NCBI GenBank assembly: GCA_029850535.1
Contig: JARCRU010000024.1
Span: forward strand, 41,206 to 105,205
Direction: 5' to 3'
From: Actinomycetota bacterium
GTDB lineage: Bacteria > Actinomycetota > Acidimicrobiia > Acidimicrobiales > RAAP-2
DNA: 64,000 nt
Shown: positions 57,475-64,000 of the stretch, one piece after another
How positions within the stretch are numbered: position 1 is the first letter of the stretch
Layout: each line of letters starts with the position of its first letter
Program-made: the position numbers and the translations under genes
The notes under the pieces: generated by a model
Seen by the model: only the letters and a program-made list of their open reading frames with translations
Databases searched by the model: none
What the model was told of the DNA's origin: nothing

Positions 57475-58791
57475 GTGATTCCGCTCGTGAGTTCGGCCGT
57501 GATGAGAGAGTGCGACGCCCGCGAGGCGGCGCGACGAGGGCAGCAGACACTGGTCGAAGCCGCCGGTGTTCGAGTGGCCCACGAGGTGCATCGAATGCTG
57601 GGCACGCTCTACGCGCGTCGGATCTGCGTGCTGGTGGGTCCGGGTCTCAACGGCGCCGACGGTCTCGTCGCGGCTCGGGTGCTCCGCGCCCGGGGCAGTC
57701 GCGTCGACGTGGTGAGCGTGGCTCGACAGCCGCGCGAACTTCGCGGCTATGACGTGGTCATCGACGCGGCTTTCGGACTCGGGTGCACTCGCCCCTACGT
57801 CGCGCCACTGCTGGGCGCGGGTGTGCGAGTGTTGGCGGTGGATCTTCCCTCAGGAGTCGACGCCGACTCCGGCGACGTCCTCGGTCGCCCCCTTCGCGCC
57901 GACGTCACGCTGGCCCTGGGCGCCCTCAAGTTCGCCCACGTGGACGGCGACGCTGCCTCGTACGTTGGCGAGTTGCGTTTCGCCGGACTCGGCATCGCCA
58001 CACCCATGGATGATGGTCTGATCGTCGATGACGACATCGACGCCTTCGTCAAGGGACATCGCGACGATCACAAGTGGACTCACGCCCTGAGCGTGTTGGC
58101 GGGAAGTCCACGGATGCCCGGTGCGGCCGTGTTGGTGTGCGCGGGGGCCCTGAGCGCGGGGGCTTCAATGGTGCGCCTACAGAGTCGGGGCAAGATCGCT
58201 TCGCTCGTCGCCCTCCCGGTCGAGGTCGTTCGCGCCCGCGGAACCGAGGTGGACCCGCGAAGTCGGTGCGTCGTGGCGGGCCCCGGCCTCGGGAATAATT
58301 CACTTGCCTGGCTCCGTGAACGACTGAACGACACTGAGTTGGCAACGGTTCTCGATGCCGACGCCCTCCAGGTCGAGACGCTCACGATGGTTCGTCACGC
58401 GCCGCGCATAGTGACCCCTCACGCAGGAGAATTCGAGCGCCTGAGCGGTGCCCCAGTGCCGTCGCGACGGATCGATGCGGTTCGCGAACTCGCTCACGGC
58501 ACCGACAGTTTCGTCCTGCTCAAGGGTCCGCGCACAATTATCGCCAGTCCCGATGGGAGGATTCGCGTGGTCAACTCGGGCTCCTCCGCCCTTGCCACCG
58601 CCGGCACGGGCGACGTCCTCTCGGGAATGATCGGAGCAGCAATCGCGCGAGGTCACTCACCCCTGGAAGCGGCAGCGTGGTCCGCTCACCTGCACGGGAT
58701 GGCGGGTCGACGACTCGGTGTCTATGAGACAGCGCACGCGCTCGCCAGCGAGGTGCGAGGGGTGTTGAGCTCGCGCTTGCGTGGCAACTAA
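57475..58791 (+). CDS. nnr: Bifunctional NAD(P)HX epimerase/dehydratase
   Basis: Repairs hydrated NAD(P)H. The 438-aa protein joins a YjeF-N epimerase domain (residues 1-~200: VGPGLNGADGLVAARVL, VDLPSGVDADSG) to an ADP/ATP-dependent dehydratase domain (~210-438: VAGPGLGNNS, VTPHAGEFERLSG, VLLKGPRTII, ATAGTGDVLSGMIG). Both active sites appear intact. GTG start with AAGGA upstream. The gene stands alone. Confidence 0.92.
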   Translation: MIPLVSSAVMRECDAREAARRGQQTLVEAAGVRVAHEVHRMLGTLYARRICVLVGPGLNGADGLVAARVLRARGSRVDVVSVARQPRELRGYDVVIDAAFGLGCTRPYVAPLLGAGVRVLAVDLPSGVDADSGDVLGRPLRADVTLALGALKFAHVDGDAASYVGELRFAGLGIATPMDDGLIVDDDIDAFVKGHRDDHKWTHALSVLAGSPRMPGAAVLVCAGALSAGASMVRLQSRGKIASLVALPVEVVRARGTEVDPRSRCVVAGPGLGNNSLAWLRERLNDTELATVLDADALQVETLTMVRHAPRIVTPHAGEFERLSGAPVPSRRIDAVRELAHGTDSFVLLKGPRTIIASPDGRIRVVNSGSSALATAGTGDVLSGMIGAAIARGHSPLEAAAWSAHLHGMAGRRLGVYETAHALASEVRGVLSSRLRGN

Positions 58792-58878
58792 GCGCTGAAT
58801 TGCCTCCACCACTCTTCGCTCCGCAGCGACGGGATATCGCGGCGCACGTCAGCGCGACGACGGACAACTGCGCCACCG

Positions 58879-59571
58879 CTACACACTCGCGCCGAGAACG
58901 AGCCCCACTCCGTAGGTGACCAGCAGCGCGAGGGTTCCGCCGATTCCCACGCGCAGAGCTCCTCGCAGGGGTGGCGCACCGCCGAGTTGCGCTCCGACGG
59001 CCCCGAGCAGACACATCGCCAGCACCGTCGAGATCGCTACGAATGGGATTCGAACTGACGTGGGTGCCACGACGACAACGATCAACGGAAGCGTCGCACC
59101 AACCGCGAAGCTCATTGCCGACACGAGGGCCGCCTGTAACGGACGAGCCCTGGTCTCCTCGGCGTGACCAAGCTCGTCTCGAAGGTGCGCCTCCAGTGCT
59201 CCATTGCGGTGCAGCACCTCCGCCACCGTCGCGGCCAACTCCGACGACAGGCCGCGACTCTCGTAGATGTGCTGGAGCTCCAGGAGTTCTTGATCTGGGT
59301 CGCCCTCCAACTCGGCCGCTTCCCTCAGGCGATCGGCCTTCTCGGTGTCCGCCTGGGTGCTGACTGAAACGTACTCCCCGATGGACATCGCCAGTGACCC
59401 GGCCACCAGCGCGGCTACCGCGGCGGTGACGATGGCGATACGCGCCGCGCCCGAGGCCACGAGACCGACCACCAGTGCGGCGGTTGATACCAGTCCGTCA
59501 TCAGCCCCTAGAACGGCCGCTCGCAACCAGCCCGATCGACCCGTCCGATGACCTTCTTGGTGCAACTCCAT
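58879..59571 (-). CDS. VIT1/CCC1-family transporter (copy 2)
   Basis: A 230-aa paralogue of the transporter at 14.4 kb. LRAAVLGADDGLVSTAALVVGL and GEYVSVSTQADTEKADR match the family; the acidic metal-binding domain includes ELEGDPDQELLELQHIYESRG. The ATG at 59571 has TATGCT 7 nt upstream. Fe2+ or Mn2+ is the expected substrate from the family. Confidence 0.87.
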   Translation of the reverse strand: MELHQEGHRTGRSGWLRAAVLGADDGLVSTAALVVGLVASGAARIAIVTAAVAALVAGSLAMSIGEYVSVSTQADTEKADRLREAAELEGDPDQELLELQHIYESRGLSSELAATVAEVLHRNGALEAHLRDELGHAEETRARPLQAALVSAMSFAVGATLPLIVVVVAPTSVRIPFVAISTVLAMCLLGAVGAQLGGAPPLRGALRVGIGGTLALLVTYGVGLVLGASV

Positions 59572-59578
59572 AGTGACG

Positions 59579-59584
59579 AGCATA
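59579..59584 (-). promoter_or_regulatory. -10 box TATGCT, VIT copy 2 (leaderless)
   Basis: TATGCT ends 7 nt before the ATG at 59571. Confidence 0.5.
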
Positions 59585-59668
59585 GAAATTGAACACGGGT
59601 GCGACCAGGGTCCTCAGACCTCAGTCGTCGGGTCCACGACTCGATGTTCTTGCGCCCACGTCAGAACG

Positions 59669-60016
59669 TCAAGTCATGGGCGAGAAATCGGTCGCCGCGA
59701 GGAACACCGACTCGATGGCCACCGTCAGTGAACCGTCCACCTCACTTTCCGCCTTCGTGGTGATCCACTCCGGATCGGAGCGAAACGCCGCCCATGCCAG
59801 GTCCGCCGCGGCGCGATGAGCGAAAGCCAGCAAATAGACGATGGTATCGGTCCCTCGTCCCTCGGAGTCAACCAGCGACCAGAATCCCACCAGATCCATC
59901 CCGTGTTTGGCGAACAGGCCCACGGTGTGGTCACGGAAGCGAGCTTGCAAGTCGTCAAACTTGCCGGGAGTCGCGTGATAGGTACGGAGTTCGAAGAGGC
60001 GAGATGAATTCAACAT
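59669..60016 (-). CDS. NIPSNAP-family protein
   Basis: A 115-aa dimeric alpha/beta-barrel-type protein. FELRTYHATPGKFDDLQARFRDH and GMDLVGFWSLVD followed by VYLLAFAHRAAADLAWAAF match the NIPSNAP pattern. The biochemical role of bacterial members is unknown. TAGTCT lies 6 nt before the ATG. Confidence 0.85.
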   Translation of the reverse strand: MLNSSRLFELRTYHATPGKFDDLQARFRDHTVGLFAKHGMDLVGFWSLVDSEGRGTDTIVYLLAFAHRAAADLAWAAFRSDPEWITTKAESEVDGSLTVAIESVFLAATDFSPMT

Positions 60017-60022
60017 GTTGAC

Positions 60023-60028
60023 AGACTA
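60023..60028 (-). promoter_or_regulatory. -10 box TAGTCT, NIPSNAP gene (leaderless)
   Basis: TAGTCT ends 6 nt before the ATG at 60016. Confidence 0.5.
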
Positions 60029-60300
60029 TTAGTCGAATGAGCCGTGGACGAGGGCAGGCAATCTCACTCCGTCGACATCGCGACACCCAGCCACACCGTC
60101 ACACCGTCACACGATGAGGACCAACGTGACTTCCTCGGACCGATCCGCTATCTCAACACTTCGGGACTCCCCGGAGTGGGCACGAGGCAACGGATCAGGA
60201 GTCACGGTCGCAATTGATGGGAGACAGTCCCCTTCACCATCCTTCTCACACGGCCTGCTGTGGACCCTATGTGGAGGTTGGTTCAATCGAGTTCGCCGAA
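60029..60300. other. Intergenic region, no gene seen
   Basis: No recognisable gene. A short direct repeat (ACACCGTC repeated near 60093-60110) is the only structure. Open frames here show no family resemblance. Confidence 0.5.
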
Positions 60301-60325
60301 CGGAGTGTCAATATTATTCACTCCG
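60301..60325 (-). terminator. Hairpin after the 51-aa membrane protein gene
   Basis: CGGAGTG at 60301-60307 pairs with CACTCCG at 60319-60325 around an AT-rich 11-nt loop, directly against the stop codon at 60326. Confidence 0.4.
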
Positions 60326-60481
60326 CTAAAAATAGTGACGTCGACCACCCACCATGTGGCCCATTGAACCCAGCAGCCACAACACAATGCCCACAATCAA
60401 CACGATCACGCCGATTGACCACAGGATTGGCACGCCCAGCAGAAATCCAATCAACATAAGAACTGCTCCAAAAATGATCAT
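60326..60481 (-). CDS. 51-aa membrane protein (DUF6131-like)
   Basis: A very short protein, MIIFGAVLMLIGFLLG at the N-terminus, with two hydrophobic segments (about residues 2-20 and 22-38) and a basic end GGRRHYF. It resembles the DUF6131 family of small actinobacterial membrane proteins, function unknown. AGAGGAG lies 7 nt before the ATG. It follows the next gene by 3 bp, so both form an operon. Confidence 0.72.
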   Translation of the reverse strand: MIIFGAVLMLIGFLLGVPILWSIGVIVLIVGIVLWLLGSMGHMVGGRRHYF

Positions 60482-60484
60482 TAC

Positions 60485-60760
60485 CTAACTCCTCTGTTCG
60501 TGTAGCTCGGTGGTGTCGCCCGACTCGTTCTTCGTGGTGCGGTCTACTGCGCTCGCTGGCGTAGTGGGTGAACGTCGCGACGTGGCGAAGACGATCGCAG
60601 ACACCACGAATCCGACCGCTCCGGCAATCATCAAGATCACGCCCACTGTCGAAAGTCGGAATCCGCTATTTTGTGCTGCGTTCTGGGCAGTTATCGCCCA
60701 ATACATAATCGCGCCAGCCACTGCGGCCAGACCGCTCATCACCATTCCAGGTAGACCCAT
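60485..60760 (-). CDS. 91-aa two-helix membrane protein (DUF6458-like)
   Basis: Two membrane segments (about residues 5-24 and 36-60, the second STVGVILMIAGAVGFVVSAIVF) and a polar, charged tail. This resembles DUF6458 small membrane proteins of actinobacteria, function unknown. AAGGAGAG precedes the ATG and a perfect 17-bp palindrome lies 21 bp upstream of it. Confidence 0.72.
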   Translation of the reverse strand: MGLPGMVMSGLAAVAGAIMYWAITAQNAAQNSGFRLSTVGVILMIAGAVGFVVSAIVFATSRRSPTTPASAVDRTTKNESGDTTELHEQRS

Positions 60761-60780
60761 CAGAACTCTCCTTGCTCAGT

Positions 60781-60797
60781 CCGGACCGACGGTCCGG
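60781..60797. promoter_or_regulatory. Perfect 17-bp palindrome (operator candidate)
   Basis: CCGGACCGACGGTCCGG: two 8-bp arms around one base, 20 bp upstream of the DUF6458-like gene. It suits binding by a dimeric repressor or a short hairpin in the leader. Confidence 0.5.
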
Positions 60798-61207
60798 TGC
60801 GGCAGTAGCAAAGTCTGGGCTTGTCGTCACTTCAATCGTACTTCTCATTGGAGATTCTCAAGCGGTCGAGCAAGATTGTGAGGTGATCGTAGCGAGTGAC
60901 AGACTCTCGGAACTCACTACGTTGAAATGCGCCCTTCGTTTGCCCCGCGAGCGAGGTTGGCGTTGGCACTCCCAAGGCCCGAAAGGTGCGCTCAGCCGGT
61001 GGCATCAGTGAGGCGTTGCGCCGCGACGAAGTGTGCGACGTAACCGTGGGTCCTATCAACTCGGTTCTCGAACGGGTTGGCCCGTGAGTCGAGCAGCGCA
61101 ACTGGAAATTTCTTCGCGCACTTGTGTTGAGTTCGACATAATGTCTGGTAGCACCGTCCGCAGAAATACGTTCATTCGAGCATCACCCCAGAGTGCAAGG
61201 AGCGCCC
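60798..61207. other. Intergenic region before the stress protein, no gene seen
   Basis: About 410 bp without a supportable gene; short frames on both strands lack family features and start signals. ACATAAT at 61136-61142 could be the -10 of the universal stress protein gene, giving a leader of about 55-60 nt. Confidence 0.4.
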
Positions 61208-61633
61208 ATGTTTAATGTCGTTGTCGTGGGGGCCGATGGATCGCCCACCGCTCGCCGGGCTGTCGAGGCGGCCACCGAGATGGCGCTGATGTCGCGAGGC
61301 GTTTTGCACATCGTGTCAGCCTTTAGTCCCAAGTCCTACGCCGACAGTTCAGGGTCCAAGGAGTTCGTGAGCCTGAGCAACGAAGGCGAGGTTGAATCAT
61401 TGCTGCAATCACTCTCCTTTATCGCCAAGAACCGCGGTGTCGAGGTCAGGACTCACGCCGCCAAGGGTGCGCCGTCCGAGGTGATCGTCAAGATGGCTGA
61501 CGAACTCAACGCCGATCTCGTAGTCGTGGGCAATAAGGGCATGAGGGGTGTCCGCCGGGTGCTCGGCAGCGTGCCCAACTCCGTCGTGCACAGCGTCAAC
61601 TGCTCGGTGGCAGTTATCGACACTTCTGAGTAG
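61208..61633 (+). CDS. Universal stress protein (UspA family)
   Basis: A 141-aa single-domain Usp. VVVGADGSPTARRAVEAA at the start and the ATP-binding loop VVVGNKGMRGVRRVLGSVPNSV near the end are canonical, so ATP binding is expected. CAAGGAG lies 5 nt before the ATG. No DosR-type box is seen upstream. Confidence 0.92.
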   Translation: MFNVVVVGADGSPTARRAVEAATEMALMSRGVLHIVSAFSPKSYADSSGSKEFVSLSNEGEVESLLQSLSFIAKNRGVEVRTHAAKGAPSEVIVKMADELNADLVVVGNKGMRGVRRVLGSVPNSVVHSVNCSVAVIDTSE

Positions 61634-61791
61634 ACCAAGTCGCACGGAGATATCTGCAGGCTGAGTTTTGTCGAGTCCTTACTTCGTCAAATGCACGTTC
61701 GATCTGTCGCACTTCTCCCGATGAAGCGCTAAAATTTCTGGTTTTCATTGACTTGTTCGCGGTCACTTTGGACCCGCGGACCGCCGATTCT

Positions 61792-61814
61792 GTGTAGCAC
61801 GCAGCGTGCTACAC
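61792..61814 (+). promoter_or_regulatory. Operator palindrome of the toxin-antitoxin operon
   Basis: Perfect 10-bp arms GTGTAGCACG (61792-61801) and CGTGCTACAC (61805-61814) flank CAG. The right arm overlaps the -10 box, so binding by the antitoxin complex would block transcription. Confidence 0.7.
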
Positions 61815-61815
61815 T
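61810..61815 (+). promoter_or_regulatory. -10 box TACACT, antitoxin gene (leaderless)
   Basis: TACACT ends 7 nt before the GTG at 61823; a weak TTCTGT lies 16 bp upstream of it. Confidence 0.55.
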
Positions 61816-61822
61816 ACTTCAC

Positions 61823-62098
61823 GTGCCACGCATTGGAATCCGTGAACTGCGCCAACACGCCAGCCGTTACATTGAGCGGGTGCGCCAGGGTGAGACGATC
61901 CAGGTCACTGACAACGGGACGTTAGTGGCTGAACTCATCCCGGTCGGCGAAGCGCGTACCGTGCGCGAACGACTGCTCCGCGACGGGCAACTGATCGCCG
62001 CGCAGCGCCCGTTTCAGATACCAACTCCCCTTCCTGCGAAGGTGGGGGCGCCGAGTAACGCCCAGATCCTCGATGAGGTACGCACCGAGCGGTTTTGA
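61823..62098 (+). CDS. Phd/YefM-type antitoxin
   Basis: A 91-aa antitoxin. The N-terminal DNA-binding fold IGIRELRQHASRYIERVRQGE followed by VTDNGTLVAELIPV is typical of Phd/YefM proteins; the C-terminal half would wrap the toxin. GTG at 61823 follows the operator and -10 box by 7-8 nt. It ends inside the toxin start. Confidence 0.9.
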   Translation: MPRIGIRELRQHASRYIERVRQGETIQVTDNGTLVAELIPVGEARTVRERLLRDGQLIAAQRPFQIPTPLPAKVGAPSNAQILDEVRTERF

Positions 62099-62484
62099 TT
62101 TATCTCGACACGTCCGCGCTATTCAAACTGGTTCGCAGGGAGGCCGAGACCGATGCACTGTCGACTTGGCTCCTCGAACGAGTTGACGTGCCAAAAATTA
62201 CTAGCGCGCTGACACGAATTGAACTACTTCAGGCAACACGGCGACTCGATTCGTCGTCGGTCGGTATTGCCACCGCCCTGCTTGGGGGTATTGATGTGAT
62301 TCCGATCAGCGCCGTCGAGATCGACGTCGCGAGCGAACTCGATCACGTCCGGAGCCTCGATGCGATTCATCTGGCGAGCGCGCTGTCGATCAACGACGGT
62401 TCTTTGGTGATGCTCACGTACGACGCGCGCCTTCGCGAGGCGAGTCTTCGGATCGGCGTTTGCGTCGAGACGCCGGGTGCGTAG
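62095..62484 (+). CDS. vapC: VapC-family PIN-domain toxin
   Basis: PIN-domain ribonuclease toxin of 129 aa; VapC proteins cleave tRNA or rRNA. The four acidic metal ligands are present: D5 (YLDTSA), E43 (RIELLQA), D89 (SLDAIHLA) and D110 (TYDARL), so it should be active. TTG start overlapping the antitoxin stop by 4 bp. Confidence 0.92.
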   Translation: MIYLDTSALFKLVRREAETDALSTWLLERVDVPKITSALTRIELLQATRRLDSSSVGIATALLGGIDVIPISAVEIDVASELDHVRSLDAIHLASALSINDGSLVMLTYDARLREASLRIGVCVETPGA

Positions 62485-62889
62485 TCCGGACCACTACCGT
62501 GAGTAAGCGGCTGATGAAGTGAACCCCGGATGTCGTCAAGATTCTTCCGTCTAGTTCAACTCTGTCAAGACCCACATTATTGCGACCGTTGGGAGCCACG
62601 AGCGTGAACGTTCAGGATTTCCGTGGGCGCTGGGGGACTCGAACCCTCGACCTCAGCCGTGTGAAAGTGTTCATGCCCTTTTCACCAGACGACGCGACAC
62701 AACGACAGACCCCTTTGACCAGGAAAAATGACGACACGAGACGACGTGGGACAACTACGCACGACGCGATTTGTGGAGAAAAATAATCACAGCTCGTACA
62801 CGGTTAAGGCCGTAAAGTCCGGAAGTTATGGTGCCAGCCTTCGTCGTATTCGAGCCCTTCGAATCGACGTGCCAAATTAGTCGTACGCA
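62485..62889. other. Intergenic region with tRNA remnant
   Basis: 405 bp without a protein gene. It holds the tRNA-Val fragment described separately. Otherwise I see no structure. Confidence 0.5.
62624..62667 (-). pseudogene. 3' half of a tRNA-Val(CAC) gene (att-site candidate)
   Basis: On the minus strand the bases fit tRNA positions 32-73 with canonical spacing: anticodon loop TTCACAC (anticodon CAC), GGCTG, variable loop AGGTC, T-stem GAGGG, T-loop TTCGAGT, CCCCC, acceptor AGCGCCC, A. One T-stem pair (A-C) is mismatched. The 5' half is missing: no GGGCGCT acceptor or matching anticodon-stem strand lies upstream. Integrases often use just this part of a tRNA gene. Confidence 0.65.
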
Positions 62890-64000
62890 CTACTTCGATC
62901 TGAGATGACGAGATGGTGCTTTTGCGCTTCCATCTCCATCGGCCGCAATACCATGTTCAAACGCATCGAGAAGGTCGAAGACCTCATCGGCGGCCCAGAC
63001 TCGATTTCTTCGTCCGTCCGTTATCTCGCGTATGACTTTCGATTCCGTGAACCGACCTAGAATTCTGCGGGCCGCGATTTCCGTAATACCTAGATTGCTC
63101 GCCGCGGACTCGGCACTGATGATCGGGTGTTGCACTAATACTTCAATCATTCTGTCGACCGCCGATCCGGTTTGTCGACGGCCGATGCGAGTACCCCATT
63201 CGCTCGCCATCCCCGCGATTTCTGAGCTCAGACCCTCGGCGCGAATGGCTGATTCAAAGGTTGCGCGCGCAAAGTGCGAGATCCACTGATTGACGTCCCC
63301 GCGTTGTTGATACGCCGCCAGAGATTCGACGTATGAATCCCTTCTAGTGGCGAGAACGGTGCTGATAGGAGGGACCACCTTCATCGAAAGTCCGCGCCGA
63401 CGAAGAACGACATGAATGAGTGTGCGGCCCACTCGACCATTGCCGTCGGCAAATGGATGGACCGCCTCAAACTGGGAATGAACGATCGCTGCTTGAGCAA
63501 CCGCCGGAATATTCGTTCGAGAGGCGAATTCGACGAGGTCGTTCATGAGATCGGCGACGTCGTCTGGCTTCGGTGGGACGTACACGGCATTGAACGGGCC
63601 ATGGTTCGATGGTCCTATCCAGTTTTGCCTCGTTCTAAATTCTCCCCCAAAGGATTCGAGACCGGTGCCCCGCGCAAGCGTCACGTGAATCTTCTTGATG
63701 ACTTCGGTTGTCAATGGTCCGTCGATCGCGAACTGAATCGCATCTTCCATGGCACTGACGCTGTTAGAAATCTCTCGTGCCACGGTCTTTGCGGCGACCG
63801 GGTTCTCTCTGGCTTGGGCGATCGAGCGATGACTGGCCCTCAGGCCTTCGATACGACTCGAACTGATGGCTTCCGCGCGCAAGAGTGGCGAGGCCACCAT
63901 CTCATAGTGACTAGCGTCGACGGACGCGTTGAGCTGCTCTATTGCTCGTGCTGCATCTTCAACAAGGGCCGACGTCTCGCCCGATAGAAGAATGTCTGCT
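62890..64000 (-). CDS. Fic-domain protein, class II (5' end outside window)
   Basis: Fic enzymes modify target proteins, usually by AMP transfer to a hydroxyl. The frame stays open to the window edge, so the N-terminus is missing; at least 369 codons are present. An inhibitory-helix motif SSRIEG ([ST]xxxE[GN]) precedes the Fic core, whose active site HPFADGNGRVGR matches HxFx[DE]GNGRxxR, with catalytic His intact. A C-terminal winged-helix (LGITEIAARRILGRF) suggests DNA binding. The N-terminal stretch before it (LLSGETSALVEDAARAI) matches the Fic_N domain. Confidence 0.9.
   Translation of the reverse strand, partial: ADILLSGETSALVEDAARAIEQLNASVDASHYEMVASPLLRAEAISSSRIEGLRASHRSIAQARENPVAAKTVAREISNSVSAMEDAIQFAIDGPLTTEVIKKIHVTLARGTGLESFGGEFRTRQNWIGPSNHGPFNAVYVPPKPDDVADLMNDLVEFASRTNIPAVAQAAIVHSQFEAVHPFADGNGRVGRTLIHVVLRRRGLSMKVVPPISTVLATRRDSYVESLAAYQQRGDVNQWISHFARATFESAIRAEGLSSEIAGMASEWGTRIGRRQTGSAVDRMIEVLVQHPIISAESAASNLGITEIAARRILGRFTESKVIREITDGRRNRVWAADEVFDLLDAFEHGIAADGDGSAKAPSRHLRSK

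Noticed and set aside
60832..61101. 89-codon leftward frame in the gap before the stress protein gene
   Set aside because: No recognisable motif, no ribosome site and no -10 box at the expected distance.
62624..62760. A complete tRNA gene at the tRNA-Val fragment
   Set aside because: No 5' acceptor strand, D-arm or matching anticodon-stem strand upstream on the minus strand.

Overview
The window looks like the chromosome of a GC-rich actinobacterium. The evidence is a mycothiol pathway (mshC, mshD), a phosphatidylinositol-mannoside cluster (pgsA, patA, pimA), an F420H2:NADP reductase, menaquinone genes, an InhA-like enoyl reductase and an ANTAR response regulator. The order thrS-HIT-pgsA-patA-pimA-pdxS-pdxT-yebC-ruvCAB-yajC-secD-secF-rel-hisS-aspS-rarA-alaS-ruvX-mltG-aroE is, as I recall it, the same as in Mycobacterium tuberculosis (about Rv2614c to Rv2552c). 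The extreme compaction, two VIT-type transporters and divergent family members suggest a deep lineage such as Acidimicrobiia; that placement is inference.

Layout: 1-8.6 kb runs leftward: uvrB (cut by the window edge), coaE, rpsA, polA, an ANTAR regulator, a small coiled-coil protein and menC. A tRNA-Leu(CAA) at 8.6 kb is followed by a rightward type II fatty acid operon (fabD-fabG-acpP-fabF). From 11.8 to 22.8 kb short runs alternate in direction: a TrpF-like protein, ygfZ, mshD, a VIT transporter, a MaoC protein with menG and menF, a polyprenol-phosphate mannosyltransferase, a flippase-like membrane protein, ppk1 and ftsW. From 22.8 to 51.1 kb all genes run leftward: cell wall (rodA, mltG), tRNA synthetases, Rel, Sec auxiliary proteins, Holliday junction resolution, PLP synthesis, PIM synthesis, mshC and npdG. 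From 51.2 to 59.6 kb come fabI, an ABC exporter, LysE and YczE membrane proteins, a secreted protein with five exact 81-residue repeats, an NAD(P)HX repair enzyme and a second VIT transporter. The last 4.4 kb is gene-poor accessory DNA: NIPSNAP, two tiny membrane proteins, a universal stress protein, a PIN-domain toxin-antitoxin pair, the 3' half of a tRNA-Val gene (a likely integration scar) and a Fic protein that runs off the window.

Two genome-wide habits stand out. Sixteen transcription-unit starts have TANNNT exactly 6 or 7 nt before the ATG/GTG, the signature of leaderless mRNAs. Four convergent gene pairs end in a shared 4-bp CTAG/TTAG, so two stop codons occupy four bases; two more convergent pairs overlap by 50 and 63 bp. 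At 55.2 kb the -10 box of yczE lies inside the terminator hairpin of the gene upstream. No CRISPR array, insertion sequence, prophage or complete new defence system is visible. The most unusual proteins are a TrpF homologue without its catalytic Cys and Asp, and a membrane M48-type protein without its zinc ligands beside the PIM operon.
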